From Phycisphaerae bacterium (lineage in GTDB: Bacteria; Planctomycetota; Phycisphaerae; UBA1845; Fen-1342), in contig JANQFV010000008.1 of the NCBI GenBank assembly GCA_028277645.1, positions 1 to 64,000 of the forward strand: DNA of 64,000 nucleotides, in the 5' to 3' direction. Position 1 is the first letter of the stretch. Each line of letters begins with the position of its first letter. Positions 37,951 to 46,489 of the stretch are shown here, in pieces. The notes under the pieces were generated by a model. That model saw only the letters and a list, made by a program, of their open reading frames with translations, was not told where the DNA came from and made no database searches. The position numbers and the translations under genes are program-made.

Positions 37951-39327
37951 TCAGTTGACAAGCAACTTCTTCACTCTGCGGGCCGCCTTGTGTAGTGCCG
38001 GGATCTTTCGGAGTGCGGCGCGGAGCGGCTCGAGGCGGCCCGAAGCGCCATATCCACGCGTCACGCTTCGATACAGGCTAGTCAACTCTTCCCGCGACAA
38101 ATGCCGTGTATCGAAGTTCGCCTGCAGCTTTGCACCCGCACCTTGAAAAGACAATTTGCAAAACCTCTCCCAATCCTTGGTTATCCGCAGTCCCCATTCC
38201 TCCGCGTGGCTCCACAGGGTGGTTCCGGGAAACGGTGTCATCACGCAGAACCCACACCGAATGCCATACGTGTCGCGTAACTCACTAGCGAACTCGCCGG
38301 TCTCGCGAATCGTCTCCCGTGTGTCCCACGGGTGCCCGATGATAAATGATGCATGCAATTCAGGCCCGTTGATTCCTTGACACATCTGGGCGGCAGCATG
38401 AACATCGGATTTTCGAAAACCCTTCTCGAGCCTTTCCAAAATACCGTCGTTTCCGCTCTCGATGCCCACGCACATCTTGGAACAGCCGGCCGCCTTCATC
38501 TTCTCTAGCAGTCCAGGGTTGAGACAGTCGATTCGCGACCCACAGGTCCACTCGACTCCTACGTCGCGCTCCAATAGGAGGTCGCAAATGGCGTTCACCC
38601 ACGGCTGGTTCACGGTGAACGTGCTATCCACGAAACGAATGCACTTGCATCCCATCTCGCGAGCCAGTAATTGTGTCAGTTCTACCACTCGCGATGGGCT
38701 GTGATAACGCATCCTCCTCGACTCAGTCGGGCCGCGTGTACAGAACACACACCGGTATGGGCATCCGCGCGAGGCCATAACGGGCGCCTGACGCTTCCCC
38801 GCACGACTGGCGGCGTAGCGATCGAGAGAATAGAGGTCGAATGCTGGCAACGGTAGGCTGTCGAGGTCTTCGATAGGGCACGCTCTGCCAGTGCTGTTGA
38901 ATGTTCCGTCTCGGATGAAACTCAGCCCCGCGATGCCGTCGATCTCATGCCCCTGGTCGATGGCTTGCACCAATTGCGCGATGCTGTGCTCACCTTCGCC
39001 GTGGACGACGATGTCAATCTCCCTTGTACGAAGGACCTCCTCTGGACAGGTGTCCGGGAAAGGTCCGCCAGCGGCAATAACAACGGGCGGATTCACCTTC
39101 CGGATACGTCGCGCTAGGTCGATTCCATTGTGGAAGGTGGCACAGAGCAGGGTCATCCCTACGAAGCCATAATCGCCCCAATCGTATTGGCGGCCTGAGT
39201 CCACGGTCTGATCCAGAATATCCACGGTGTGTCCAGCACGTTGGAGACACGCCGCCAAGGAAGCGAGTCCGAAGGGGGGAATGAAGTTGGGTTCGAACGA
39301 ACGTGGAAAGACAAGAAGAGTTTTCAT
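37951..39327 (-). CDS. B12-binding radical SAM protein
   Basis: A 458-residue enzyme with an N-terminal cobalamin-binding-like domain (about 1-135: FGLASLAACLQRAGHTVDILD, GEGEHSIAQLVQAI). A radical SAM core follows, with the [4Fe-4S] motif in ASRGCPYRCVFC (C-x3-C-x2-C). Class B radical SAM proteins of this type methylate carbon or phosphorus, or modify lipids and natural products; the substrate is unknown. AAGGAG lies 10 bases before the ATG at 39327. Its codon use is less GC-biased than its neighbours and short inverted repeats flank it, suggesting a mobile or acquired segment. It stands alone. Confidence 0.85.
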   Translation of the reverse strand: MKTLLVFPRSFEPNFIPPFGLASLAACLQRAGHTVDILDQTVDSGRQYDWGDYGFVGMTLLCATFHNGIDLARRIRKVNPPVVIAAGGPFPDTCPEEVLRTREIDIVVHGEGEHSIAQLVQAIDQGHEIDGIAGLSFIRDGTFNSTGRACPIEDLDSLPLPAFDLYSLDRYAASRAGKRQAPVMASRGCPYRCVFCTRGPTESRRMRYHSPSRVVELTQLLAREMGCKCIRFVDSTFTVNQPWVNAICDLLLERDVGVEWTCGSRIDCLNPGLLEKMKAAGCSKMCVGIESGNDGILERLEKGFRKSDVHAAAQMCQGINGPELHASFIIGHPWDTRETIRETGEFASELRDTYGIRCGFCVMTPFPGTTLWSHAEEWGLRITKDWERFCKLSFQGAGAKLQANFDTRHLSREELTSLYRSVTRGYGASGRLEPLRAALRKIPALHKAARRVKKLLVN

Positions 39328-39457
39328 TCGAAAGTCACTCCTTGCGCCACTAGCTGACTCTTCCCAAACGACCGTCGTCCGGCAACGCTGCCGAGCCTCC
39401 TGATCGTTATTCTACACGTTTCGAGCATTCAAATGTTAGATCAGCCCCTGTGTGTGC

Positions 39458-39472
39458 AATTAGGGACCGCCA
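39458..39472. repeat. Right inverted repeat, in a 339-bp gap without a gene
   Basis: AATTAGGGACCGCCA is the mate of 37769-37783. The gap 39328-39666 also has a 6-bp hairpin, CGCCAT/ATGGCG, near 39477-39492. No coding region is supported in this gap; it contains the upstream region of the radical SAM gene. Confidence 0.6.
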
Positions 39473-39666
39473 CGAACGCCATTCAGATGGCGCGTAAGTT
39501 TTTGCCAACAGAGAACTTATCGACGCTTGCGCAAGACTAGCCCTCCTGTGTAAGGTGTTAGTGTTCATGCAATACCAACGCAACGGATCAAGGGATAACA
39601 GGATACAGATAAGGAGGGGCTGTCACCCGTTTCGTGCCTGTTGCTCGCCCATGATCGGCACTGGAC

Positions 39667-41202
39667 CTACTGAATACTCGTCAACGCCGGTTTCGGTAGG
39701 TCGTCTTTGATTTTCTGCTGCTTCACCTCGTCGTCGGCGCAGGTGAAGAGCATCATCTCATCCTTGATGCGGGCCTGGAGGTGGACCGGGCGGCGCCAGA
39801 GTAACTGGAGCGAGCGCAAACACTCGCCGGCGTACTTGATGTCCAGGTCTACGCCGATGTGTTTGTGTGCAAGATACAACTCACCGCGGTTGGCGTAGTT
39901 GCCGTCGACGACGTAGATGTACGGCTGGCCGTGATTGGTCAGCATGAAGAGCATCGTCTGTTTGATCACGTCGAAGTCGCGGTTCACTACCACCATGCGG
40001 CCCGTCATCGGATCCTGGCGATAGTGATACAGCTTGTAGCGGTCGACGAATTCCGGCGTGAGGAATTCGTCGATGAACGTCACGTCGTTATGGACGCGCC
40101 GGGCTTCGAAGATCTTCACCAGCCCCTCGTTGAGTCCGGTGTCCCAACTCCGGCGCTGCTCGATCGACTCGCACTCTTCGTACTCTTTGCCGAAGCGGCC
40201 CTTGTTCCAGCGCTCCTCGATGTCGCGGAACAACTCGACACCCATCTTGTACGGGTTCAGCCGGCCCGGCGATGTCGCGAGCGTGCCGGAATGATGGTCG
40301 GCGTAGGTGATCAGCTCGTCATCGCGCAGGTGAAAACGCGTCATCATGCGCGAGTGCCAGAACGTAGCCCAGCCCTCGTTCATGATCTTGGTCTGGCCCT
40401 GCGGTGCGAAGTAGTACGCCTCGTTCCGGACGATGTCGAGCACATCCGCCTGCCAATCTTCCAGTGGCGCGTAACGCAGCAGGAACATCAGCACATCCCG
40501 CTCGGGCGCCGGCGGAAAGGCTCGCTTCTTCTCCTCTTCCGCTTTGCGGCCGCGTTCGCGCTCCTCGGCCATGCGCTCCGGCGGATTGATGTAGCGGTCC
40601 ATGTACGGCTTGGCCGGGTACTTCGTTGCGTGCTCCTCCGCCTTGCGCTGCAGCTTTGACGTCGGTGGACGTCGCGGCGGCACTGCGCGTTTCATGAACG
40701 GCGCGTGCGGGTCGATCAGGTTCTCGAGTGTCAGGCAGACGTCCAGGAACCGCTCGACCGGCTCCAGGCCCTCGCGGTCGACGTGCCGATGCACGCGCGT
40801 GGCGTGGTTAGCCATGCCGTCCATCATTTTGCGATTGGTCTGGCTGAACCAGATATTGTTCTTGAAGAAGTCGCAATGGCCGTAGACGTGCGCCATCACC
40901 GTCTTCTGGTCGACAGGCTCGTTATCGGACAGCAAGTACGCGTAGCAGGGATCGTTATTGATAACCATTTCGTAAATACGGCCTAGCCCGTACGTGTGCT
41001 GCTTGCGCAGCCGTTCGTACTCCATTCCGAACCGCCAGTGCGGGTAGCGTTGCGGGAAGCCGCCATATGCCGCGATCTGTGTGATCTGCTCAAAGTCGAC
41101 CAGTTCGAAGATCGTGTCGAAAAAGTCGAGCCCCTGATCGCGGGCCACCTGTTCGATGACTTGGCGCTGCTCTTCCAGTTCCGGCGGAAACGTCTGAAGC
41201 AC
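39667..41202 (-). CDS. SpoVR family protein
   Basis: A 511-residue SpoVR-like protein. Family-typical stretches are PHWRFGMEYERLRKQHTYGLGRIYEMVINNDPC (read at residues about 55-90), HVYGHCDFFKNNIWF, NEGWATFWHSRMM, and LNPYKMGVELFRDIEERWNKG. SpoVR was named for spore cortex formation in Bacillus but is widespread in non-sporulating bacteria; its biochemical role is unknown. In many genomes it follows yeaG/prkA and yeaH, which are absent here. The ATG at 41202 is preceded by a GAGGTT stretch. The gene is transcribed away from the thioredoxin-fold gene at 41409. Confidence 0.92.
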   Translation of the reverse strand: MLQTFPPELEEQRQVIEQVARDQGLDFFDTIFELVDFEQITQIAAYGGFPQRYPHWRFGMEYERLRKQHTYGLGRIYEMVINNDPCYAYLLSDNEPVDQKTVMAHVYGHCDFFKNNIWFSQTNRKMMDGMANHATRVHRHVDREGLEPVERFLDVCLTLENLIDPHAPFMKRAVPPRRPPTSKLQRKAEEHATKYPAKPYMDRYINPPERMAEERERGRKAEEEKKRAFPPAPERDVLMFLLRYAPLEDWQADVLDIVRNEAYYFAPQGQTKIMNEGWATFWHSRMMTRFHLRDDELITYADHHSGTLATSPGRLNPYKMGVELFRDIEERWNKGRFGKEYEECESIEQRRSWDTGLNEGLVKIFEARRVHNDVTFIDEFLTPEFVDRYKLYHYRQDPMTGRMVVVNRDFDVIKQTMLFMLTNHGQPYIYVVDGNYANRGELYLAHKHIGVDLDIKYAGECLRSLQLLWRRPVHLQARIKDEMMLFTCADDEVKQQKIKDDLPKPALTSIQ

Positions 41203-41408
41203 GCGAACCTCCGTTTTGCGGGCGTGTGAGATTCTATCGACTCACCACGCGGTTTGTCTTGTGCGGCGGATCGCGGGTCGCGTCGGGGCGGTCAACGTGC
41301 CGAAAAGACGACTGGGAAGGAATTTACGCTACAAGAACCCACGGGTATCGTGCGGCGCGCCGGGGCCGGTCCCCGGCACCTCGTCGTTCGCTCGACCGGG
41401 AGCTACGC

Positions 41409-41927
41409 ATGTCAGACGCCGAGACTACCACCGAGAACACGCCAACTGAGGCTCCCCAGCAGAGGAAGGGGCCGCCCGCCTGGGGCGTGGTGGTGTTTCT
41501 CGCCGTGTTGGCGGGGCTGCTGTTGATGAATCAGCTCATGCGCACATCGGGTCAGCCGATCGAGTGGATCGATGGAGACCTCGATGCCGCCTTCCGGCAG
41601 TCGAAGGATGGCCTGAAGCGCGTGTTTCTCTACATCTACGAGGACGACGACGTCCACGCCCGCAACGAGCAGTCGGTGTTCACGCAGGTCTGGGCCCGCG
41701 GCCCATTGGCGAAAGTGCCCTGCGTACGCGTGCCGGTAGAATCGAACCGACTGCTGGCCACGAAGTACAGGTATGGTGGGACGCCCTTGTTCCTTTTGCT
41801 CGACGAGACCGGCCATGACATGGGGCGCTGCGACGGCGTCGCGGTCGACCGCTTGCAGTTTGAAACGTACATCGGCAGGCCGATCGTCAAGCACGCCTCG
41901 CAACTGAAGCAGCCGGAAGCGCAGTAA
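41409..41927 (+). CDS. Membrane-anchored thioredoxin-fold protein lacking CxxC
   Basis: A 172-residue protein with a single N-terminal membrane helix (AWGVVVFLAVLAGLLLMNQL) and a domain outside it. The strand RVFLYIYEDDD and the cis-Pro-like GGTPLFLLLDETGHD suggest a thioredoxin fold, but no CxxC is present at the helix where it would sit; the one cysteine is in KVPCVRVP. It may be a structural or chaperone-type relative rather than a redox enzyme. ATG 41409 is chosen because the upstream frame is arginine/proline-rich and not membrane-like. Gap of 6 bp to the DUF2723 gene, so the two are likely co-transcribed. Confidence 0.65.
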   Translation: MSDAETTTENTPTEAPQQRKGPPAWGVVVFLAVLAGLLLMNQLMRTSGQPIEWIDGDLDAAFRQSKDGLKRVFLYIYEDDDVHARNEQSVFTQVWARGPLAKVPCVRVPVESNRLLATKYRYGGTPLFLLLDETGHDMGRCDGVAVDRLQFETYIGRPIVKHASQLKQPEAQ

Positions 41928-41933
41928 AGCAGC

Positions 41934-43529
41934 ATGATGTCCACACACGGTCAGGCGATTGCGCGGGATCTGCGCCACGCGTATAGATCGCCGCGACGGT
42001 CGGCCGGCATGGTTGGGTTGCTGGTCGGCGTGGCCGCGCTGGTGCTGTATGTGCTGACGTGTGCGCCGGGGGCTGAGTGGCAGGACTGCGGGATTCATCA
42101 GTATCGCATTCTGGTCGGACAGGCCGAGAACCCGCTCGGGTTGGCGCTGTCGCACCCGTTGCACCACTACCTGGGACGCTTGCTGGTTGCACTGCCGCTT
42201 GGTGATCCGCTCTACAAGCTGAATCTGCTGTCGGCACTTAGCGGTGCCTTCGGCGTGGGTGCATTGGCGGCGCTGCTGATGCTGCTGACTGGGCGCGCGG
42301 TCGTTGCCGTCGCGGCGGCCGGGAGTCTGGCACTGGCGTTCAGCTACTGGCAGATGTCGGTCGTCACCGAGACGTATACGCTTGCGGCGGCGCTGATGGT
42401 CATCGAGTGGTTGTGCCTGTGGCAGTTCGTCCGCACACGACAACCGGGCTGGCTCGTGGCAGTGTTCGCGGTCAACGGGCTGCACGTTGCCGACCACCTG
42501 CTCGGATTGCTGACGCTCGTGACGTACGGCGTGCTGCTGTTGGAGCGCATCGCGCGAAGTCGGGTTCATCCGGCTTGGCTGCTGGGTTGCAGCATCGCGT
42601 GGGGCGTGGCCGCACTACCGTACGAGCTGCTGATCGTGCAGCACTGGTTGCGCGACGGCGATCTGTTTGGCACGCTGTCGTCGGCGCTGTTCGGCGGAAG
42701 CGAACGGACCACCGGCTGGGCTGGGAGCGTCCTGAACACGAGCCTCAACGGCAAGCAACTCGCGCTGGCGGTGATGACGTTCGGCTATTGCTTCCCGAGC
42801 GCGACGGCCCTGGTAGCGCTGCGGGGCGTCTTTCTTCGAATGCGCGGACGCCGGCGGAGCTTTCGCAATGTGCTCTTGGCGCAGACAGTCATCATCTGCG
42901 TGTTCGTGATGCGATACTCGATCCAGGACCTCTACACGTACTTTGTGCCGGTGTGCGCGTTAACGGCGTTCTGGTTTGGATGGGGCTTGCACACGCTGCT
43001 GCGAGGACGGCGGAGCATCGGCCACTATGTCACAGCGTTGCTCGTCGTCAACGCGCTGCTGCCGATTGCGGTTTACTTCGCGTTCCCGATTGTCGCCGAG
43101 CGACAGGGCTGGTTACGCGGACAACTGCGTGATCTGCCGTTCCGCAACGAATACCACCATTTCTTCCGACCCTGGCGGCACAACGATCCGTCGTTGGAGC
43201 AGTTTCCGAAGGCTCTGCTGGCGGCGACGGGACCAAATGGCTGGGCGCTGGCCGGCACAACGACCGCGGGCACGGTCGCATCTTATGCCCTCGTCCACGA
43301 CCCGGATGCAGCGGCACGCATCTACTGGGGCCGCGACTGCCTCGTGCCGCAGGACGTTCCACCGCTGACGGACGAGGAACTGAAGGTGTTCATCAAGACC
43401 GGCGGACGCGTCATCGGCGTCCCCGGCCCGGCCGTGGGATGGATGGTCATGCCGCCGTTCGTGCGGGGCGACGCTGATCCGTTTTGGCACGTCGGCTACG
43501 AGGCTGGCAGTGGTGTCGAAGAGGATTGA
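41934..43529 (+). CDS. DUF2723 multi-pass membrane protein, glycosyltransferase-like
   Basis: A 531-residue membrane protein with about ten hydrophobic segments. The DUF2723 signature lies near residues 40-65 (CAPGAEWQDCGIHQYRI) after the first membrane segment (GLLVGVAALVLYVLT). DUF2723 relates to lipid-linked sugar-dependent protein mannosyltransferases (GT-C fold), which glycosylate in the periplasm. Its WQD aspartate is the expected acidic residue of the first loop. The C-terminal 130 residues are soluble. It sits between a thioredoxin-fold protein and a small membrane protein, all on the same strand with gaps of 3-6 bp. Substrate unknown. ATG ATG at 41934 and 41937 are both possible. Confidence 0.85.
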   Translation: MMSTHGQAIARDLRHAYRSPRRSAGMVGLLVGVAALVLYVLTCAPGAEWQDCGIHQYRILVGQAENPLGLALSHPLHHYLGRLLVALPLGDPLYKLNLLSALSGAFGVGALAALLMLLTGRAVVAVAAAGSLALAFSYWQMSVVTETYTLAAALMVIEWLCLWQFVRTRQPGWLVAVFAVNGLHVADHLLGLLTLVTYGVLLLERIARSRVHPAWLLGCSIAWGVAALPYELLIVQHWLRDGDLFGTLSSALFGGSERTTGWAGSVLNTSLNGKQLALAVMTFGYCFPSATALVALRGVFLRMRGRRRSFRNVLLAQTVIICVFVMRYSIQDLYTYFVPVCALTAFWFGWGLHTLLRGRRSIGHYVTALLVVNALLPIAVYFAFPIVAERQGWLRGQLRDLPFRNEYHHFFRPWRHNDPSLEQFPKALLAATGPNGWALAGTTTAGTVASYALVHDPDAAARIYWGRDCLVPQDVPPLTDEELKVFIKTGGRVIGVPGPAVGWMVMPPFVRGDADPFWHVGYEAGSGVEED

Positions 43530-43532
43530 CCG

Positions 43533-44183
43533 ATGCGCCGCGATTCTGGCCTTCAACGTCAGCAAGTTCGAAGGTATCTGTGGACGGTCCTCATCGGGCT
43601 CACGCTGATCACCGTTGGCGGCATGTCGTGGTTCCTGTACGCGTCGTCACAGGGTCGCTACCCCGTTGAGGAAAGCGTGATCTTCTCGCTCCTGGCGGTA
43701 GGGTTCTTCGGACTCTGCTTCCTGGTTTGTTGGTGGTGTGCGGCGAATAGTCCTCACAGAGTTCGTGCTGTGATTGGCATGATCTTGTCGGTGATCACGC
43801 TCGTCGGCATTGTCATCGTGTGGTGGGTACCACCGAATTGGTACTACGGGGACGATCTGGTACGCACGAACGCCGCGCTCACGAGTTGGACGGTTGCGTT
43901 CGTGCTCATGGCACTCGCGCGCGTCTTGCGCTTGCGGCGGCAGCGGCTCTGGATCCGCGCTGTGGCCGACGCAGCACTACACGGATTCGCACTGGTATTC
44001 ACGTACTCCGTAATTGACTCGTCGGAGTTCATCGTCCAACTGGCAATGTGTCTTGCTGCTGCCGCTGTGCTCGCGATGTTCAGCCTCTTCATTCTGCACT
44101 CTGCACTGGATTACAGTGCTCGAAACGCAGTCGATTGCCACGACTACTGCGCTGACGTTGAAGCTCGAATGTCCACGCTGTAA
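43533..44183 (+). CDS. Small multi-pass membrane protein of unknown function
   Basis: A 216-residue protein with about six or seven hydrophobic segments: YLWTVLIGLTLITVGGMSW, SLLAVGFFGLCFLVCWWC, GMILSVITLVGIVIVWWV and others. The only soluble parts are the termini. No family is recognised. It starts 3 bp after the DUF2723 stop. Its last 26 bases overlap the start of a zinc-ribbon gene in another frame. The pair could also be a single membrane-plus-ribbon gene broken by a frameshift; the absence of a good ribosome site for the second start leaves this open. Confidence 0.65.
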   Translation: MRRDSGLQRQQVRRYLWTVLIGLTLITVGGMSWFLYASSQGRYPVEESVIFSLLAVGFFGLCFLVCWWCAANSPHRVRAVIGMILSVITLVGIVIVWWVPPNWYYGDDLVRTNAALTSWTVAFVLMALARVLRLRRQRLWIRAVADAALHGFALVFTYSVIDSSEFIVQLAMCLAAAAVLAMFSLFILHSALDYSARNAVDCHDYCADVEARMSTL

Positions 44184-44406
44184 GTGGATGGAGTCGGTCA
44201 GTGCCGGACGCGGGCGCTGTGGCGGATGCGGATTGCGCTTCCGCATCGAGATCGAGGAGGAAACGTGTCCGAAGTGCGGGTATTCGCTCTATCGCCTGAC
44301 TTCGCCGAATTGCCCCGAGTGTGGCACGGAGATTCTTCCGGATTCCACCAGCGCAACAGAAACGGCCGACACAGGGGCCGGCCGTTCCGCTAGTACTGAC
44401 GCGTAG
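44158..44406 (+). CDS. Zinc-ribbon protein
   Basis: An 82-residue protein rich in paired cysteines: CPRC at the start, CGGCG, then CPKCG and CPECG. These make two zinc ribbons, typical of small proteins that sense or bind nucleic acid or partners. The first usable start is TTG at 44158, which overlaps the membrane protein gene by 26 bp; the peptide then begins LKLECPRCKWME. Such ribbons often form the C-terminus of planctomycete membrane proteins, so a frameshifted fusion is a serious alternative. The tail is Ser/Thr/Ala-rich. Confidence 0.55.
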   Translation: MKLECPRCKWMESVSAGRGRCGGCGLRFRIEIEEETCPKCGYSLYRLTSPNCPECGTEILPDSTSATETADTGAGRSASTDA

Positions 44407-44418
44407 CTAGCTGTCGCG

Positions 44419-45402
44419 TCAGCCCTTCATCCGCATCACCTCTTCCGTTACCGCCGGAATGACCTTGAACAGGTCGCCGACGATGCCGTAGTCGGCTACC
44501 TTGAAGAGAGGGGCTTCCTTGTCGGTGTTGATCGCTACGATGACCTTGCTGCCGCGCATGCCGGCCAGGTGCTGGATCGCGCCGCTGATGCCGCAGGCGA
44601 TATACAGCATTGGCGTTACCGTCTTACCGGTCAGTCCGATCTGTCGGCTGTGCGGCTGATAGCCGGCGTCACACGCCGCGCGCGACGCGCCGACCGCAGC
44701 GTCGAGGACTTTGGCGAGCTCGAAGAGAATGTTGAAGTTCTCCTCGTTCTTTAGCGCGCGTCCACCGGCAACAATGATGTCCGCCTCGGTCACGTCTTTG
44801 ACCTCGCCGCCGGCCTTGGCGACTTCCTTGACCGTGATGCGGTCGTCGCCTGCGCCGGCCGCGTAGGGTATTTCCTCGCGCGCTGCGCTGTCACCGCCAG
44901 TGGCCGCGGGGAATGTGTTCGGCCGCACGCTGACGAGCGCCAAGCGATCGGTCGGAAACTTCACGCTCGCGAACGCCTTGCCGTTGTAGATGGGGCGCTT
45001 CACGTCCAGCGCGCCATCGTCACCGATGGCCAGCTCAACGACGTCGGTCGCGACGGCGGCCTTCAGCCGCGCGCCGACGCGTGGGGCCAGGTCGCGCCCC
45101 ATGAACGTCGCCGGCAGCAGTGCGACCTTGGGCTGCACTCTCTCGAGTGCGGCCGCGAAAGCCGATCGGTACGTCAGGGCCGAGTAGTTCTCCAGCGCAG
45201 CGTCACTTACCGTGACGATAGCGTCCACGCCGGTCTGGTCGATGGCATCCGTCGCGGCACTGATATTGCCGCCGATGACACACGCGACCACCTTACCGCC
45301 GGTCTTGATCGCCAGTTCCTTGGCCGGCGTGACGATTTGTAGGGCCGCCGGATGTAGCTTGTTACCGCGTTGTTCTGCGAAGATCAGAATGTCGTTGGTC
45401 AT
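44419..45402 (-). CDS. etfA: Electron transfer flavoprotein alpha subunit
   Basis: A 327-residue FAD-binding subunit of the electron transfer flavoprotein, which collects electrons from acyl-CoA and other dehydrogenases. N-terminal part: ILIFAEQRGNKLHPAALQIV. FAD-binding C-terminal part: VAGGRALKNEENFNILFELAKVLDAAVGASRAACDAG (read at residues about 205-245), IGLTGKTVTPMLYIACGISGAIQHLAGM, and VAINTDKEAPLFKVADYGIVGDLFKVIP. The ATG at 45402 follows GAGAG; an upstream GTG-type extension to 45414 is not needed. It lies 88 bp after etfB, same strand, forming the standard etfBA operon. Confidence 0.94.
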   Translation of the reverse strand: MTNDILIFAEQRGNKLHPAALQIVTPAKELAIKTGGKVVACVIGGNISAATDAIDQTGVDAIVTVSDAALENYSALTYRSAFAAALERVQPKVALLPATFMGRDLAPRVGARLKAAVATDVVELAIGDDGALDVKRPIYNGKAFASVKFPTDRLALVSVRPNTFPAATGGDSAAREEIPYAAGAGDDRITVKEVAKAGGEVKDVTEADIIVAGGRALKNEENFNILFELAKVLDAAVGASRAACDAGYQPHSRQIGLTGKTVTPMLYIACGISGAIQHLAGMRGSKVIVAINTDKEAPLFKVADYGIVGDLFKVIPAVTEEVMRMKG

Positions 45403-45490
45403 GGTTGCTCTCAATATCTGGGCCAGCCGGAGGCTGGGCGATAGTCTTGATGTCGGGCCTCACTGCTATGCGACGCAACGCAGTGCACGT

Positions 45491-46285
45491 CTACAGCACC
45501 TTCGCTTCTTCGCGGAGCAAACGCACCAGCTCCTTGGCCGCCTCGTCCGGTTCGCCGTCGATGATCTTGCCGGGGGGCCGCTCGGGTGGCGGCTGAAAGT
45601 CGTGCAGCGTCGAACCGCCGATGGCGCCGGTCGCCTCGGCGCAACCCGCGACGTCCGCGGCCGTCATCGCCTTGACCGGCTTCTTCTTCGCCTTCATCAG
45701 GTTTGGCAGCGAGGGATAACGCATCTCGACCAGCCCCTTGTCGATGGTGACCAGGGCTGGCGTTTTTACTTCGACAACCTCCTCGGCGCCCTCGATACGG
45801 CGGCTGGCCGTGAACGACTTGCCATCGTCGCTCAGCTCGAACTTCACGGCCGCACCGACGTGCGGGATGTCGAGCAGTTCCGCGAGTGCCGGCCCGAGTT
45901 GGCCGCTGTCGAGATCGATTTCCTGCTTGCCGGTCAGCACCAGGTCATATCCGCCGGCCTTCGCGACCTCGGCAATCACCGCCGCAAGCTGCAGCTCGTC
46001 GAGCTTCGTGAACGCGTCGTCGTCAAGGTGGATGCCATCGTCGCAACCGACGGCCAATGCCGTGCGCAGCGCCTCGGCGGCCTGCTTGGGGCCGACGACT
46101 AAGGCGGTCACCCCTTCCACGTCCGAGCGCTTCTCCTTGAGCTGGACGCCCAGCTCTATCGCAAACTCGTCAAACGGATTGACGACCATCTTCACGCCCG
46201 CACGGTCGATATCCTGTCCATCCGCGGCGATTTTGATGCTGGTGGTGGAATCGGGAACCTGTCGGACAACCACGAGGATCTTCAT
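45491..46285 (-). CDS. etfB: Electron transfer flavoprotein beta subunit
   Basis: A 264-residue AMP-binding subunit paired with EtfA. Motifs include MKILVVVRQVPDSTTSIKI, NPFDEFAIELGVQLKE, ALVVGPKQAAEALRTALAVG, LTGKQEIDLDSGQLGPALAELL and LPNLMKAKKKPV, which is the recognition-loop area. The proper start is ATG 46285, preceded by GAGGGAG; the longer frame to 46396 is arginine-rich and not family-like. It precedes etfA in the same operon and is divergent from metF. Confidence 0.94.
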   Translation of the reverse strand: MKILVVVRQVPDSTTSIKIAADGQDIDRAGVKMVVNPFDEFAIELGVQLKEKRSDVEGVTALVVGPKQAAEALRTALAVGCDDGIHLDDDAFTKLDELQLAAVIAEVAKAGGYDLVLTGKQEIDLDSGQLGPALAELLDIPHVGAAVKFELSDDGKSFTASRRIEGAEEVVEVKTPALVTIDKGLVEMRYPSLPNLMKAKKKPVKAMTAADVAGCAEATGAIGGSTLHDFQPPPERPPGKIIDGEPDEAAKELVRLLREEAKVL

Positions 46286-46489
46286 ACTCGCTCCCTCTTG
46301 TCGGTTAGAGACCGGGTGCACCAGGGACCCCACATCATAGCGAGTGGTCACGCGGCCGCAAAATGGCCGAATTCGACGCGATGTGATGGTTGCCACGCCG
46401 CGGTGTGCCGATTAAATGGGTGTCTGCGCGGCGGGCCGACGCGTGCCCGGATTCGGTGCGCCGCGAAATCGAAACAAGGTTCGTCGTTC

